Source of the DNA: Oehlia diaphana
Taxonomy: Eukaryota > Glomeromycota > Glomeromycetes > Glomerales > Glomeraceae
DNA length: 64,000 nucleotides
Reading direction: 5' to 3'
NCBI GenBank assembly: GCA_003833135.1
Contig: QZLH01000033.1
Location: forward strand, 73,515-137,514
The notes under the pieces were generated by a model. The model had not been told where the DNA came from. It did no database searches and saw only the letters and a list, made by a program, of their open reading frames with translations. Shown piece by piece: positions 23,041 to 35,268 of this stretch. The position numbers and the translations under genes are program-made. The number at the start of each line of letters is the position of its first letter. Position 1 is the first letter of the stretch.

Positions 23041-23074
<34 letters not shown>
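22905..23074. repeat. Alternating poly-T / poly-A block
   Basis: Five long T tracts (15-31 bases) alternate with A tracts of 6-13 bases with almost no interruption. Each T/A boundary is self-complementary, so the block could form a series of hairpins or rigid bent DNA. It lies between two divergent genes (22792 minus start and the INTS3 promoter region). Confidence 0.9.
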
Positions 23075-23076
<2 letters not shown>

Positions 23077-23493
23077 AGACAATAGCTTACGAAAATGACA
23101 TTATTTAAGTGAAAAAAAAGTTTCACAGAAAGCACGTGCTCTATTAATTAATTCTTTTTTAGAAGATCGTGAATCTTAAAACCAAGATTCATTTCTTGAA
23201 TTTTGATAAATTTAGTTTAATTTTGCTACTAAAACATCAAGTCAAGAAACCACGAAATTTGCTAAGTTTATCTATAATTGGTTTAAATGAATTGTAACTA
23301 ACTTATATTACGCAATGTTCCTATGCATGTAGAAACGAAAATGACGACTTAATTTGACTATTCAATAATGCTCAATTAGAATTTTAATATGGGGGAGGGT
23401 AATTCCTACAACCCTCACCCCATATTTTCATGTAATCATGTGACCGATCTACACATTTACGTCAATGCTTCATTGTTTATGTTCATAAAAAAT

Positions 23494-23503
23494 TATAAAT
23501 AGG
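23494..23503 (+). promoter_or_regulatory. TATA box upstream of INTS3
   Basis: TATAAATAGG, a full consensus with G residues unusual for the local composition, 216 bp before the ATG. A candidate 5'-UTR intron (about 23607-23708, GTAATT...TTAG) would bring the mRNA leader to a normal length. Both are inferred. Confidence 0.45.
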
Positions 23504-23718
23504 AGGCCCAGATCAACAAAATTTTCCAACACCGTTCTATCAACAAAATTTTTCACTTGTTTTTTTTGTACCTGGTTTATTTAAAGTTTCCTTACTCACA
23601 TACTGGGTAATTTTTATTCAATTTTCTTATTTATTTATTTTCCATTTTTATTCTTTTTTTCTTTGGAAAATACTACAAATATATTAAATTATTTATCTTA
23701 ATAATTAGTTGAAAAAAA

Positions 23719-26700
23719 ATGTTAAAAGTGTTTGTAACCAATGGTAGAGCTGATCAACATGGAATTCCTAGTTTTATAAATGTAAGTGAATTAGGTGAAT
23801 ACAGCAATCGTGATTTAAAAATTTGTGAATTAATTTTTTTATCATCATTGTATATAGGAATTAAAGGATGATTACCAATGGGTGGGCATTTCAGGAAAAT
23901 CGCAAGAAGATGCTAAGAATGAATTATATCGAATGGTTAAGTTCAATTATTATTTATTACTTGAAATGAAATGATCATCTGACCTTACTTATTGATTATA
24001 TATATATATATATATAATTTAGATTGATACAATCCCTAATGGCTACAACAGAACAATGTCAGGACTTTTATATGGAGCCTTAACTGACGACTTTCAAACA
24101 GTATGATATGAAAATAAAATGTCTTTTGTATTTAAATCATTTAAATCGTAATAAAGAACAGTAATTTTTAACTTAATTACTTTAGTATTATGATTTCATC
24201 GGAGACCTGGATAAAGATGGTTATGACCATATGATAATACTGTTGAAAAAATTGGTCAGATATAAATGTTTTGCGTTATATTCCATGGAAACAATACACC
24301 GAGTAAATATCAATCTTTTGGATTAATTATAATTTAAAAAAGCTATCATCTAATAATCATTATTATTTATAATATCACAATAGATCATGCTGTTAATCGA
24401 AAATCTCGTGACAGATCATAGAGGTGCTTTAGGCGGGATTTCGAGTCTATATGAAGTGTGTGAATCGTTATTACGACAAATCAGAGGTATTTATAAAAAT
24501 TTTATATTTTCCATAAATATAAAATTTTAACATTTATAATTATTTAGGTGGTGATACATCCGAAGTAAATATATTGTTAAGCAGTGAAGTATTAGAATTT
24601 TTCCAACGCGAATCGTAATGTCATTTTATAATAAGAAAATAAATTTATCTGTACTATTTCATTGTTTTAATTTAAATATTTAATTTTCATTACAGAACGT
24701 GGCTTTATAATAATGAACGCTTATTGCATATTACATTTTATACCTTTGCAAGTTTAATACGTGATCATAGTGAGCCTAGATTTGAGGCTTTGAAAACAAA
24801 AGAAATAAAATTCTGTAGATTTATATTTGATAATCATGTATGTATTAATTTATAGTGTTTATTTTCTAATCCTTTCTAGAGAATGATTTATTATGATTTT
24901 ATTTATAATCTTATTTTTTTTTTTTTATTGGCATATAAATAGTATAATTCTTTCTTTAAGATAGGGAGAGACTTAATAAGATTATTAAGAGATAATTTAA
25001 TTGTTCCCGAATTTTCATACGTTATAAATGCGATTCCAGACGATGGTTAGTTGGTGTTTCTTTATAAGTTTTATTTTACAAGTTTTATCACACTTTATTT
25101 AATTAACACTGAACTTATTGCATGTGTTTTATTTAGTAAAGGCAACCCTCATGAAACAAAGAACACTAGTTTATTGTCTATCAAGTCGTCTATCGTATGA
25201 CATGAATGAAAGATTAACGCATATGTTGGAACAGGTAAGTATTCCTTTCCAATTTTAATATATTAGAATTTAAAGACGCACTATTTTAAGGAATATTATC
25301 ATTTACCATTTTTGTAGCATTCGATATCAGCTTATAAGCGAAAATTTGATTTTTTTAAAACAAATTTCTTATCTACAGAACCTCGTTACTTAATTGCTGA
25401 TATCATTCGATGGGTAATCGCCGCTTATCGTTCAAATAACGAGAAGGCTATGAATAATAGATATATGTTAATTGATTTTTTATTGCATGAGATAGGAGTA
25501 AGTAATAATTAATTTGTTTTTTAAAAAAAATTTAAGGTGAAAAGTTTAGTAAAAGAGGAACCAAATTTGAGCAAAAAACAAAACAGAAATGTTCATATTC
25601 TCCAAAGTTAACTTTCTATACTTTCTTTGAATTTTAGAATAATTGGGAAGCAATCGAGTTAGCAAAAATGGCATTAGTTTATGATTGGCTGTGTTTTGAT
25701 AGAAACTGTAAAGATCCTAATGTAACGAGAGAGGGCCTATATTGTATAGGTGAGTTTTATTGCGTTTGTTTGTTCATTTATTCGTAGAATTTGTCTCCCC
25801 AGTTGTTAATATATCAAATCTTATTAAATTATTTGTAGAACCTTGTATAAAATTAATTGTTGATAATGTTAAATCAAATAACCTGAGGATTGCCAAAGAT
25901 CTAATAGAAACTTTACATTCTTCAATCAACATTTTTCCCGGCTTTGAAAATGAAATTCGTGAAAATGTCAGAGCAGCTTCTCAGGTTGCAATTTCATATA
26001 ATATTATGACGTAAGTAATATATGCACATACACATGAATATTTCTAGTATCACGACATATGCATTTATATTTATATATATATATATAATTTTTTTGCACG
26101 AAAAAATAATAATCATAAAAAAATAGTGTAGAGGACATCAAAACTATTCGCACAAAACTCAGTGAATTTGCCGGTGACACACGCATAGTAAAGATTGTTG
26201 GCGATTTATGGGGTCATCTAATGAATGCACCACCACCAAGTTCTTCGTTACCTTATCTTGTCAATCCATCACAACCAATAGTAATGCAGATACCTCCTGT
26301 AACCAACATTCAAATGCCACATCAGGATGTAAACCAACGTTTTCCTACATCATTATCCATTCCGCAAACACCTCAAAATCTTGTACAACCAAATCCTTTA
26401 TTTACTCCTTCTCACGATAAACCACCAGAAATTGTAGATTCACCCGGATCCAAATCAGGAACAAATTTTCAGAACCTTGATAATCAAACATTACCCACAA
26501 AGAGACGCGATTCAATATCATTCTCGGATCAACCTTCAAATGTACCTGTGGCTCAAGTCACAAAATCGCATGAAACAAAATCTATCGTAGAAGAAACATC
26601 GTCAACTGCACGAATTATTGTACCGTCACCAGCAAATTCTGTGCCTGTTCCAGCCAGTTTATGGCTTTATAGTAATCATTTGAAAAATTTTAAAGTAGCG

Positions 26701-29234
26701 ACTTTATCCAGCAACTCTGTAGATGAAACACAATATTTACGTCAAGTATTGGGCCTTTTTTTAAATGTAATATGTTCAAGATTTACAATTCTTATTTTTA
26801 TTAAAATTTTTAGTTTACTAACTAAGATATTTTTTAAATAAAGGGTGTAAAATTGGATGCTCCAAATTCTCCACATCTTACAGATCTACCCTCTTTTATT
26901 GGACCTGATGTTTGCCGAACGCTAAATTTTGATGAACTTAATGGATGTTTTGACTTGAATTCTGAATGTCTCGAAATCAATCCGTCAAAACAGAATTTAT
27001 TTAATTGTTTAGTATCTTGGGTTTTTGATCATAAGGATGAACCTTCGAGAAATGATTCACCTAAATTTAAGTCATTTGAGATGTACAGGCTTATTATTAA
27101 AAAGGACGAAAAGGTACATGCAGAAGGCAGGTTGAAATTACTGGTACACTGTTTCAGGTATGTAATACATATTATTACTATTCGGGTGTTTGAATATTAG
27201 CATCATTTTTTTTAAAAAAAATGTTATCATTATGTTTATTGTAGGTCATTAAAACTGGATAAATTAGGAACCGTATTAACTAAAGATTTTAAATCTTTAA
27301 TTAATTTATATATTGAATATATAAATTATGAGGTTAAGTGCGAAGATTCACAACCTAATGTTGAAGAAGAAGTGAACAAACGGTTTTTAACGGGCGTACA
27401 GGTGATTTCCTTTAACATATTTTTACAAATATACATACATCCTAATATTGTGACTTATATTATTATATAATTTTAAACTATTTATAGTTGTTACAACAGT
27501 ATGAATGCAATGTTTTTGATTCGATCGTACCCAAACTTTTACAAAATTGGCCAGGTATTTTTGTTGGAAATTTTGAATTTATAACTTCAATTATTCATGG
27601 AATAAATCCGATGCTTGTACGTAATTTCTTTTTCATATCTTGATTTAAATGATTATAGACGCATATTAGTAACTATTATTTTCCAGATCTATAAATTTGA
27701 GACGGATTTACGGCTGGGTCATTATAAAGTGTTTGGAAATATAGATTTGGATTATGTTTTAGGTATTACTTTATTATTTGTTTTTTTTTGAGGATTTTTA
27801 TTTTTACTAATTATTTTATGTATATATATATATATATTTGTTTGCTTATTTATTATTATTATTAGAACATTCACTGAATTGTTGGGGTTCATTTGAACAA
27901 TTTTATCTTTTTCAATTGATAAAAGCCGAAATTGGCAATAACATTGAAAAGATTGAAGAATTTATAAGTTCAAGTTTACAATTGAAAGTTTTAGAACCGA
28001 TAGGTAATATAAAATTTATAAAATGTTATTATATGTAATAACCTCTCACATCCTTAAATTTGTTAATTCTTAATTAGAACATCCTGAAGCTTTGTGTGGA
28101 CTTTTATCTCTCCTTGAACTTATTCCTCCAACGGAGAATAATATTTCGTTATTAACAAAACTAATTACTAATGCAAAATCACAAGAGAGCAAGTTCGAAA
28201 ATATAAAATTCGTCATATCAATATTTACTCGATGGAATGATGTCTTCCCAGATAGATTAATTAAAGTTATGACAAGTGAAGTTGATAATAAAATACGTGT
28301 GAATGAAACCGAAGCTAAAACTGAAGATGATGAAAATGAAGCAAGTGCTTTTTTTGATGTAATAGTAGAATTATGGAAAAATGAAAAGCTTAAACAAGGT
28401 AAAAAATTTTTATTTGATAACAAATTAATTCTATATAAATTAATCATATATTTAATTATATTAATTAATTAATTTTATTTTCTTTTTTTTAAAAAATTTC
28501 AGCTTTTATGTCATTAAGACCTAACTTTATGCTTTTGGGCGAGTCTGTTGAAAAAGAAACTACATTTTTACAACGTCCACCTGAAGCAGCTGATGATGAT
28601 GGAGAACAAATGGAAGCTGAAGATGGTGATGGTATTTTTTTTTTAGTTTTTTTTTACAGAAAATTTAAGTTCATCTAATTTAATTTCTTTTATTAATTTA
28701 TTTTAAGATACGCCACATGATCAACCGACCACCACAATTTCTACTCGATCCAGAGGTAAAGCAAAACAAATTGAGATAGAGGATCGATCAAAACGTTCTA
28801 CAGGTTCACAAAATAACCGCAACGCACAAAATCGACAAAAAGCTGAAGCAACAAGTGATGAATCATCCTCTTCACATGAAAAAACTCCCGAAAAGGCTCA
28901 AAGTCGTAAAATAATTAAACCGAAGCGTGTAAAAAGAAAAATTAATCCTACTAGTTCTGAAGCTTCAGATGAAGAACAAACTGCTAGCAGTAATAAAAAT
29001 CATCGTCAAACTAAAAAACGTCCTACTACTTCAGATAGACGAAAAAGTGTATCGAGTGGTGGTGAAGAAGAAACTAAACCTAATAGAAGTGTTCGGTCAA
29101 AAACTAAAAATGCTTCTGCATCAACACGTTCAGAACCTTCAAAGGCAACCTCCACACAAAATATTAATCGTCGCAAAAGTGTTGGTGGACCAAACGCAAA
29201 AAAGAGAAACGCAAAAGGTTCCGATGAAGAATAA
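23719..29234 (+). CDS. INTS3: Integrator complex subunit 3 (SOSS-A) homologue
   Basis: Twenty-one exons: 23719-23781, 23858-23935, 24023-24100, 24186-24302, 24384-24486, 24548-24614, 24696-24837, 24943-25045, 25137-25234, 25318-25497, 25638-25749, 25839-26010, 26127-26766, 26844-27157, 27245-27401, 27488-27616, 27687-27762, 27866-28003, 28078-28398, 28503-28631, 28708-29234. All junctions close in frame, giving about 1247 residues. The helical N-terminal half has INTS3 hallmarks: NLVTDHRGALGGI, LLRQIRGGDTSEVN, KIGRDLIRLLRDN, EPRYLIADIIRW and LAKMALVYDWLCFD. Residues about 470-630 are an added Pro/Ser/Thr-rich linker; a second helical domain follows (about 652-1030), then an acidic patch and a Lys/Arg/Ser-rich tail (about 1073-1247) with likely nuclear localisation signals. 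INTS3 acts in the nucleus in Integrator (RNA 3' processing, transcription attenuation) and in the SOSS single-strand DNA repair complex. Size exceeds the animal protein (about 1040) because of linker and tail. Confidence 0.88.
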
Positions 29235-29528
29235 CCGGATGGGATTCTTTTAATTATTTAGGAGAAAAGATGTAATAGATTAGATTAATGTAGATTAATG
29301 AACATTATTTTTTAACTAATTTAAAAAAAAAAGAAGTGATAATATACAATAGATTTCTATAACCCTTTAATCTTAAAAAAAACAATGTTATCTTAAATTA
29401 TGTAGATTAATTTTCCTTTCCTTTTAAAATTTTGGATTTTTAATTAAACCATTTTTAGTTACTATGATCTGTACTAATAAATGTGATATTATTTTGATCA
29501 TAATCTTACCTTTATTAATTTTTTATTA

Positions 29529-30107
29529 ATGTCTCCTAATAAAAAAGCTTTATCACTCTTTAGAAGATTATGGAGAGCAGGAGATTCATCTGTATTATGT
29601 TCAAAACCTGCCGTTTATTATATTAGACAAAGAATTAGAGAAGGTTTTGATGAATATAAAAATGTAAGGAATGAAATAATTTTAAATGATCTGTTTGAAC
29701 GATGTAAGTAATAATATATATATGATTAATTTATTTTTTTTAATTATTTTTTTATCAAAAAAAAAAATAAAAATATTCTTTCTTATAATTAGGTGAAAAT
29801 ACTATTAAATTTTTAGAAACTGCTGCTATAAGGAAAGGATTTGAACATAAAGTTGTTTATGTTTTATGTGAAATGACTTATATTCAAAATAAATATAAAA
29901 AATGGTAAGAAAAATTTATTAAATATATGTAGTATTAGTATTTATTTTTATTTTATTAGATTAATCGTCTTGTATATTTTTTTTAGGCCACCACATTATA
30001 ATAAAAGAATGAGTTTAGAATTATATAACTCACATGCTCATTCTTATGATGATTATAATTTAACAGTAATGATGATGAATGATAGTTTAAAATTATGTTT
30101 AAGATAA
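29529..30107 (+). CDS. LYR-motif (Complex1_LYR-like) mitochondrial protein
   Basis: Three exons, 29529-29703, 29793-29904 and 29987-30107, close in frame to 135 residues. The N-terminus ALSLFRRLWRAGDSSVL with SKPAVYYIRQRIREGF matches the LYR layout (here LFR for LYR, with the downstream R/K and F). The later segment FLETAAIRKGFEHKVVYVLCEM resembles a fungal LYR subgroup (DUF1763-like) that I recall. LYR proteins bind acyl carrier protein and help assemble Fe-S and respiratory complexes in the mitochondrial matrix. It starts 294 bp after the INTS3 stop, same strand. The ATG directly precedes SPNKKAL, which fits the family start. Which LYR member is not certain. Confidence 0.7.
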
Positions 30108-30879
30108 ATAATAATTATAGTACAGTATTTACTATTTTACATCTTTATTAGAATCCTTCGTTCATATTATTTTGTTTATATATAAAAATATTTTTAGTCT
30201 ATAGTCCACCACTTAGACCGGAATTATTTATTCTGTTATTTATTTGTTTCAATTTCAGCAATACTATCGGAATTATAAAATCTTTTAAGTTCAATTAAGA
30301 ATCCAAATAATAGAAAGACCAAACCGATTCTTACAGGAATTTCGAATTTTTTTTTTAATGATTATGAATTACTAATAGTACTATAATAATAATCAATTCA
30401 TATCTTTTCTTACAATCAAGAAAAAAGACTTACATTGAAAAATTTTACAATGTTATTTAACGAAACTATAAATTTGTATAATCGCATTTTTGTAAAAAAT
30501 TTTGATCTTTAAATTTGGTGTAATGATACTTGACATTGTTTTTGAACAGTATCCAAGATCATTCTAGTTGATAACAGAATTAAAGTTGATTGTTGCATTG
30601 TCATTTGGAGTACATCCTTTAGTGAGAGTTCCACGAATAAAATAATCTCCAATTAGGTGGTTAGCATCAACAATTACGGAGCACCTCATAATACATCCAT
30701 CCGCGAACTTTTCATTAAATCCTTTAATAAATTAGTAGTAATTACTCCCGTCCTGGTATCCCTCCCTTGTCAGTTTTGGTAATTCAATGCTAATAGGCAT
30801 TTTTTCGCGGTAATAACAACCCATAAATAATAATTGTTAATATACCTAAAATCATAAATGAAATAAAGTTGTTTGCATC
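30108..30879. other. Intergenic stretch
   Basis: Less AT-rich than the deserts, but no frame or repeat is supported. Confidence 0.5.
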
Positions 30880-31260
30880 ATAATATCGTTAGTTCTTGGC
30901 GGTTTAGGTCGTAAGATTTTGAACTTGATCCTTGCCTAATCATCTTTTTCTTACTTGTAATTCTCGTATTCCGCGGCGTAAAGGTCTTTATATTTACTAT
31001 TCAAATACACCTCAACTTTTCCGCTTTTCCCTTAACGCAGTTAATTCTTCATGATATCTTTTTGTGTCCCCCTCGCGGTCTTTAAGTTCTTGTCTCCTTC
31101 TTTACCTTCGTTGTCTTACTTCCTCTACTCGTTCTTTATTTCGCCGCTTTATCGCTTCCTTTTCCTCTTGTGCCTTTCCTAGGGTTTATACGCTTCGGTT
31201 CATAAAAATATACTCCTTTCCTCCTTTATTTGGTCTTGTTGTTTAACCAATATATCTCCA
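30880..31260 (-). pseudogene. Relic of a charged coiled-coil protein gene
   Basis: On the minus strand one frame, with four stops, reads KAQEEKEAIKRRNKERVEEV, then RRRQELKDREGDTKRYHEEL and TALREKRKS, then YLNSKYKDLYAAEYENYK and finally a basic region. The charged helix pattern with few stops contrasts with its flanks and with random sequence. I infer a decayed gene with a coiled coil; the family is not known to me. The plus-strand frame at 31064-31246 is its shadow. Confidence 0.45.
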
Positions 31261-32975
31261 CTGGTGGTTCAAACGCGTTTTTAGTTATTATTTCTAATGA
31301 TTTTACATGAATATTCGGGGAACAGGTATTTTTTTATCATTTTGTCGCTTGGTTAAATCGTTGGCAATGAAACCTTCATTACTTGGCGTTAATAAAGAAT
31401 ATTAAAAGTCTCAATTATTTAATACAATTAAATACACTTATATAGAGTTAAAAGCAAAGTATTTATTAGCAAATCGAAGAAATGGGAAAACTGCATGTAA
31501 TCAATCATTTTTGTGGCGCCTTTTTACGGCATAAAATCACACGTGCATGAGATAATTTGATTTAGTAATTAAAAACGCGTAAAACATGACGCGTTTAACC
31601 AACCAACAATCATTACATTGTCATTGTTGTCCCTTAGTCCCTGTTGTAGACATTAGAACATGAAATAACATAGCAGGTACCGCAAAGTTTTTTTTTTAAT
31701 ACTACCTATTTCATTAATTTCATTGAGAACAGGAGAAAAATGAAATATTATATAATAGGAATTATATCGAGTGAAACACAAGATGGTCACGAGAATATCC
31801 CAAACTTATATTAATACAGTATATAATGCAAATGAATTCACTTATCAGTTATTTTAAATTTTTTTTTTTTTCTATTGAAAAAGAAACGATTAGAAGGCTT
31901 AGTTTACGTATTTCTTTTTTTGAAAAAAAACTATTTCACGAAAGAGACAATAATTAAAAATAACTTCAGCAGAATTCGGAATATAAATGACAGAAAGGAT
32001 TTGAAGATATAAAACATAAAAAAAAAAAAAAAAAATACGTGAAAATTTTTAAATAATCATTTATAAATCCGATCAATTTTTAATTGATCAAATGGCTTTG
32101 ATTATCTGACTGTGTCCATAGAATAATAAAATATAGTACTAAAAAAGTAACATGCTTTTCATCCTTTCAATCGTACCAAATAAATTCTTTTAAAAGATTC
32201 AATCAACAATGCTGTAAGGGCTTTATTGCATTGCTAGATAAATTGCCGGAAATAAATGATATCCCGGCAATAAATGATGTAACATGCATGTTCAAAATTC
32301 AAAAGGAAACCTATGTGTTGCGCCGGATATTCAAAATTGATCATGAGCTAGTTGTCATGTGCAACACCCACTCCATATTAATACAGATTCATTACTAATT
32401 AATTTATAAATAAAACTAACTATATATAGTAATCAATTTATATTTACCGTATGTAGTTGTATCATATTTTCTCAAAAACAATACCGAGTTCGCGATAAAA
32501 ATGAGAAGATACACCTGCAAAACAATAAATTTGGGAGTAAGGGCGTTCCCGAGGTGACACGATACACTTAACCATATAATTAATATTTAGGTTTTTGGCG
32601 ATCACGTTCTGATTTGGGCGAAAATAAAGATGATTATTAAAACGATTTCATTAAAATAAATGTTAAAGTGTTCGATTCATCAAATTCCAAATTAATCTAT
32701 CAAAAAGACAATTATATTTTTACTGATCATCCACATTTTGCATTTGAGGTACAACATATAAACAATCTTGAAGCTTTGTAGAATTTACATTTTTAACTTC
32801 ATTTATATGCATTCTCATCGGAGCAAATTATTGTAAAATTTGCAGAAACATAATGGCGTAAAAATGAATGTTATAATTGCTTAATAAGTCTAGTCATAAA
32901 GTTTATTTGGCGTAGCGTTACCATTTTTTAAGTGTGAAAAAGCATCCGAATATATTTCATTAAATAATAATTTAA
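31261..32975. other. Intergenic stretch upstream of coiled-coil gene
   Basis: No gene supported. It includes a GTGGCGCC word at 31512-31519 (related to the GCGCCACAA motif seen elsewhere) and an imperfect palindrome around GCCGGAAATAAATGATATCCCGGC near 32245-32275. Confidence 0.5.
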
Positions 32976-32983
32976 TATAAATA
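32976..32983 (+). promoter_or_regulatory. TATA box of the coiled-coil gene
   Basis: TATAAATA 57 bp before the ATG of the single-exon gene, followed by C-containing leader sequence and an A-rich AAACATACACA context just before the ATG. The spacing suits a short 5' leader. Confidence 0.4.
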
Positions 32984-33032
32984 CACCTACACGACCAGGA
33001 CTATTCATCAATTAAAAAAATAAACATACACA

Positions 33033-34043
33033 ATGACACAAAAACAAGAACTTTTTGATATGCCAGTAACACGAGAACTCAACGAAGAAGAAACTAAAGA
33101 ATATTTTGATATTCTAGTAAGAATAGGACACAAAGAAAAAGTAAAAGAATTGAACAAGAAATATTATGAGAAAAACATCATTAGCGAAGGAACTTCTCAA
33201 GATGATAAAATAATTCAATTAGAACAAGAGAAAAAAAATCTATTGAAAGATATAGATGAGTTGCTAAAAGAACCAAAACCTGAAGTTCAATCAGAACCAA
33301 CCGGAGAAGAATCTAGTGAAGACAATACTATAGAAAATTTGTTAAATGAATTAGAAAAATTAACTGTAGATAAAACAAAGAAAGAAAAGGAAATAATTGG
33401 TCTAGAAGAGAAAATTATAAAGTTGGAGAATATAGTTAGTACATCTAGTGATCCAAAACGAATAAATGAGTTACAAAAACAAACGAAAGAATTACGAGGA
33501 AAGTTAGCAAATAAGAGAATAGAATTGGCAAAGGCGAAAGAAATATTGGATAAAAAAGATGATTCAGTAAGGAAGAAAATAGCTGATTTAAAAGGTATGA
33601 TCGATTCTCAACAAAATACAATTAGAGGATTAGAAAAAGAAAAAAAAGAAAATAGAGAAGGTAAAAAATTAAAATCTCAACTAGACAAAACTCAACAAGA
33701 ATTAAAAAATCGAATTGATGAATTGGAACATAAATTGAATGAGATAATTAAATCAGTTAATCAAACACAAAAAACCAGACAGGATTTAGAGAAGATGGTT
33801 GAGGATTCTAAGGTTAAACTTGGTGGAGACAAAAAGAATCATATAAAAAAACTTTTTGAGGAGCAAGAAGAAAATGATAATTCTGGATTGGAAGATATTA
33901 AGTATCTTTTGGGTAGAAAATTGGATAATAAAGAAATACAAGAACTTCTCAATAAGAAAACAGAGCTCGTTAAAATGGAACAAGAGTTAGTCTTAAAAAT
34001 TCTAAAAATAGCAAACCCGGAACAAAAAAGAATTTTCAAATGA
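33033..34043 (+). CDS. Intact single-exon long coiled-coil protein
   Basis: An uninterrupted 336-residue frame starting MTQKQELFDMPVTREL. After a short N-terminal part (with an RIGHKEKVKELNKKYYE helix near 30-46), residues about 60-330 are almost entirely Lys/Glu/Leu heptad-like helices (for example ELRGKLANKRIELAKAKEIL). An acidic gap (about 80-100) splits two coils. No membrane segment, zinc motif or catalytic motif is visible. Likely a homodimeric rod or scaffold in the cytosol or nucleus. Absence of introns is unusual beside the intron-rich genes here and could mean a retrocopy or a young gene. No family recognised. Confidence 0.7.
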   Translation: MTQKQELFDMPVTRELNEEETKEYFDILVRIGHKEKVKELNKKYYEKNIISEGTSQDDKIIQLEQEKKNLLKDIDELLKEPKPEVQSEPTGEESSEDNTIENLLNELEKLTVDKTKKEKEIIGLEEKIIKLENIVSTSSDPKRINELQKQTKELRGKLANKRIELAKAKEILDKKDDSVRKKIADLKGMIDSQQNTIRGLEKEKKENREGKKLKSQLDKTQQELKNRIDELEHKLNEIIKSVNQTQKTRQDLEKMVEDSKVKLGGDKKNHIKKLFEEQEENDNSGLEDIKYLLGRKLDNKEIQELLNKKTELVKMEQELVLKILKIANPEQKRIFK

Positions 34044-35268
34044 ACAGTAAGAAAGATCGATATGATGATTTAATCCACTATACGTAATGTATGCTTCATA
34101 ACTAAGATAAATGTGGCACAGTAAACAACATAAGCTAATAAGATCAAATACACCGTATCCCGTATACTCCGTATGTAAAGTACTAAAGTATGCTTAATAT
34201 GCTTCATAATTAAAGATCAAAATAAAAACTTTTTCCATTTATACTTCTACAACCAATTTTTGTTTATGTATATGTATTCAAAATTGACTTGTTTATTTTT
34301 CGTATGCCAAAATATAAACAAGGATTTAACATTGTTTAATTTATCTATATATTTGTTACGATAAAATCTCGGAAATTATCGTCAAATTAGGTAAATTATT
34401 TTTGCCTGGGCACCAGAATGAAAAAATTTTTTTGTTTCTAAACTAAAATTTGAATTGTTTAAATTCGAAACTATAACAAAATAAATTATATATGTATTAC
34501 ACATGCGGTTAGAAATAGAATTCATTGTTGTGTAATGTAAGTTAAATAAACTAACAAACTCATGCGAAAGAATCACATGATGTGACATATCGATATTTGT
34601 TATTGGATAGATTATAAGGTCATAGTGTCCCACTATATTCTTCACTATCCTCGTAAAAAAAATATCAGCGCAAGATAACTTTGGATTGAGTATGCAACTT
34701 CCATACGATGTCACTAACAAGTATCAAACTTTTTATTTAAGATTTCTTTTCATATTTCTCTTTTTTTGTGGAAATAACTTTTGAATTTAGAAACTATGAA
34801 CCTTTGGGATATTTATTTGAAAAAATTATTATTAATTGTCATTGTGGTAAGCTGAACTCAGTGTTGAGCAATTGAGCAGTTTTGAACAGTTTTGAACAAA
34901 CAATTTTGAACAGATTTTGGACATATTTTGAACATGTTTTGAATATTACTTTTTATGTCTAAAACCTTATCCAAAACATTTACATTAGTAATTAAATCCA
35001 ATAAAATTAATTACACTTAGATGCATGTTAATTTGTGAAATAAAATTTAACATAATGAATTAATAAAATATCTAATATGATGCAATGATGTCAAATAATA
35101 TTTTAAATATTGTAGCCTGGATATGTTGTTTCACAACCATAACCGTGGTTTGTGCGACAGAGCAATTATTTATTCGAGGAGTAGTTTTTTTTCCAAACAT
35201 GAGGAAAAAAATGCGAATCTTTATTAATTAATTTTTAGAATATAAATGCAAGACACAGAGATATATCC
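34044..35268. other. Intergenic stretch with a short tandem motif
   Basis: No gene supported. At about 34878-34945 the nonamer TTTTGAACA and close variants recur about six times with irregular spacing. A 112-codon frame at 34382-34720 (minus) shows no protein-like pattern. Confidence 0.5.

Noticed and set aside
26004..26420. Frames in other phases over INTS3 exon 13
   Set aside because: Shadows of the Pro/Ser-rich coding exon.
28070..28447. 125-codon minus-strand frame
   Set aside because: Antisense to INTS3 exon 19.
33786..34039. Two minus-strand frames
   Set aside because: Antisense to the coiled-coil gene; Phe/Leu/Ser-rich as expected of antisense Lys/Glu coils.
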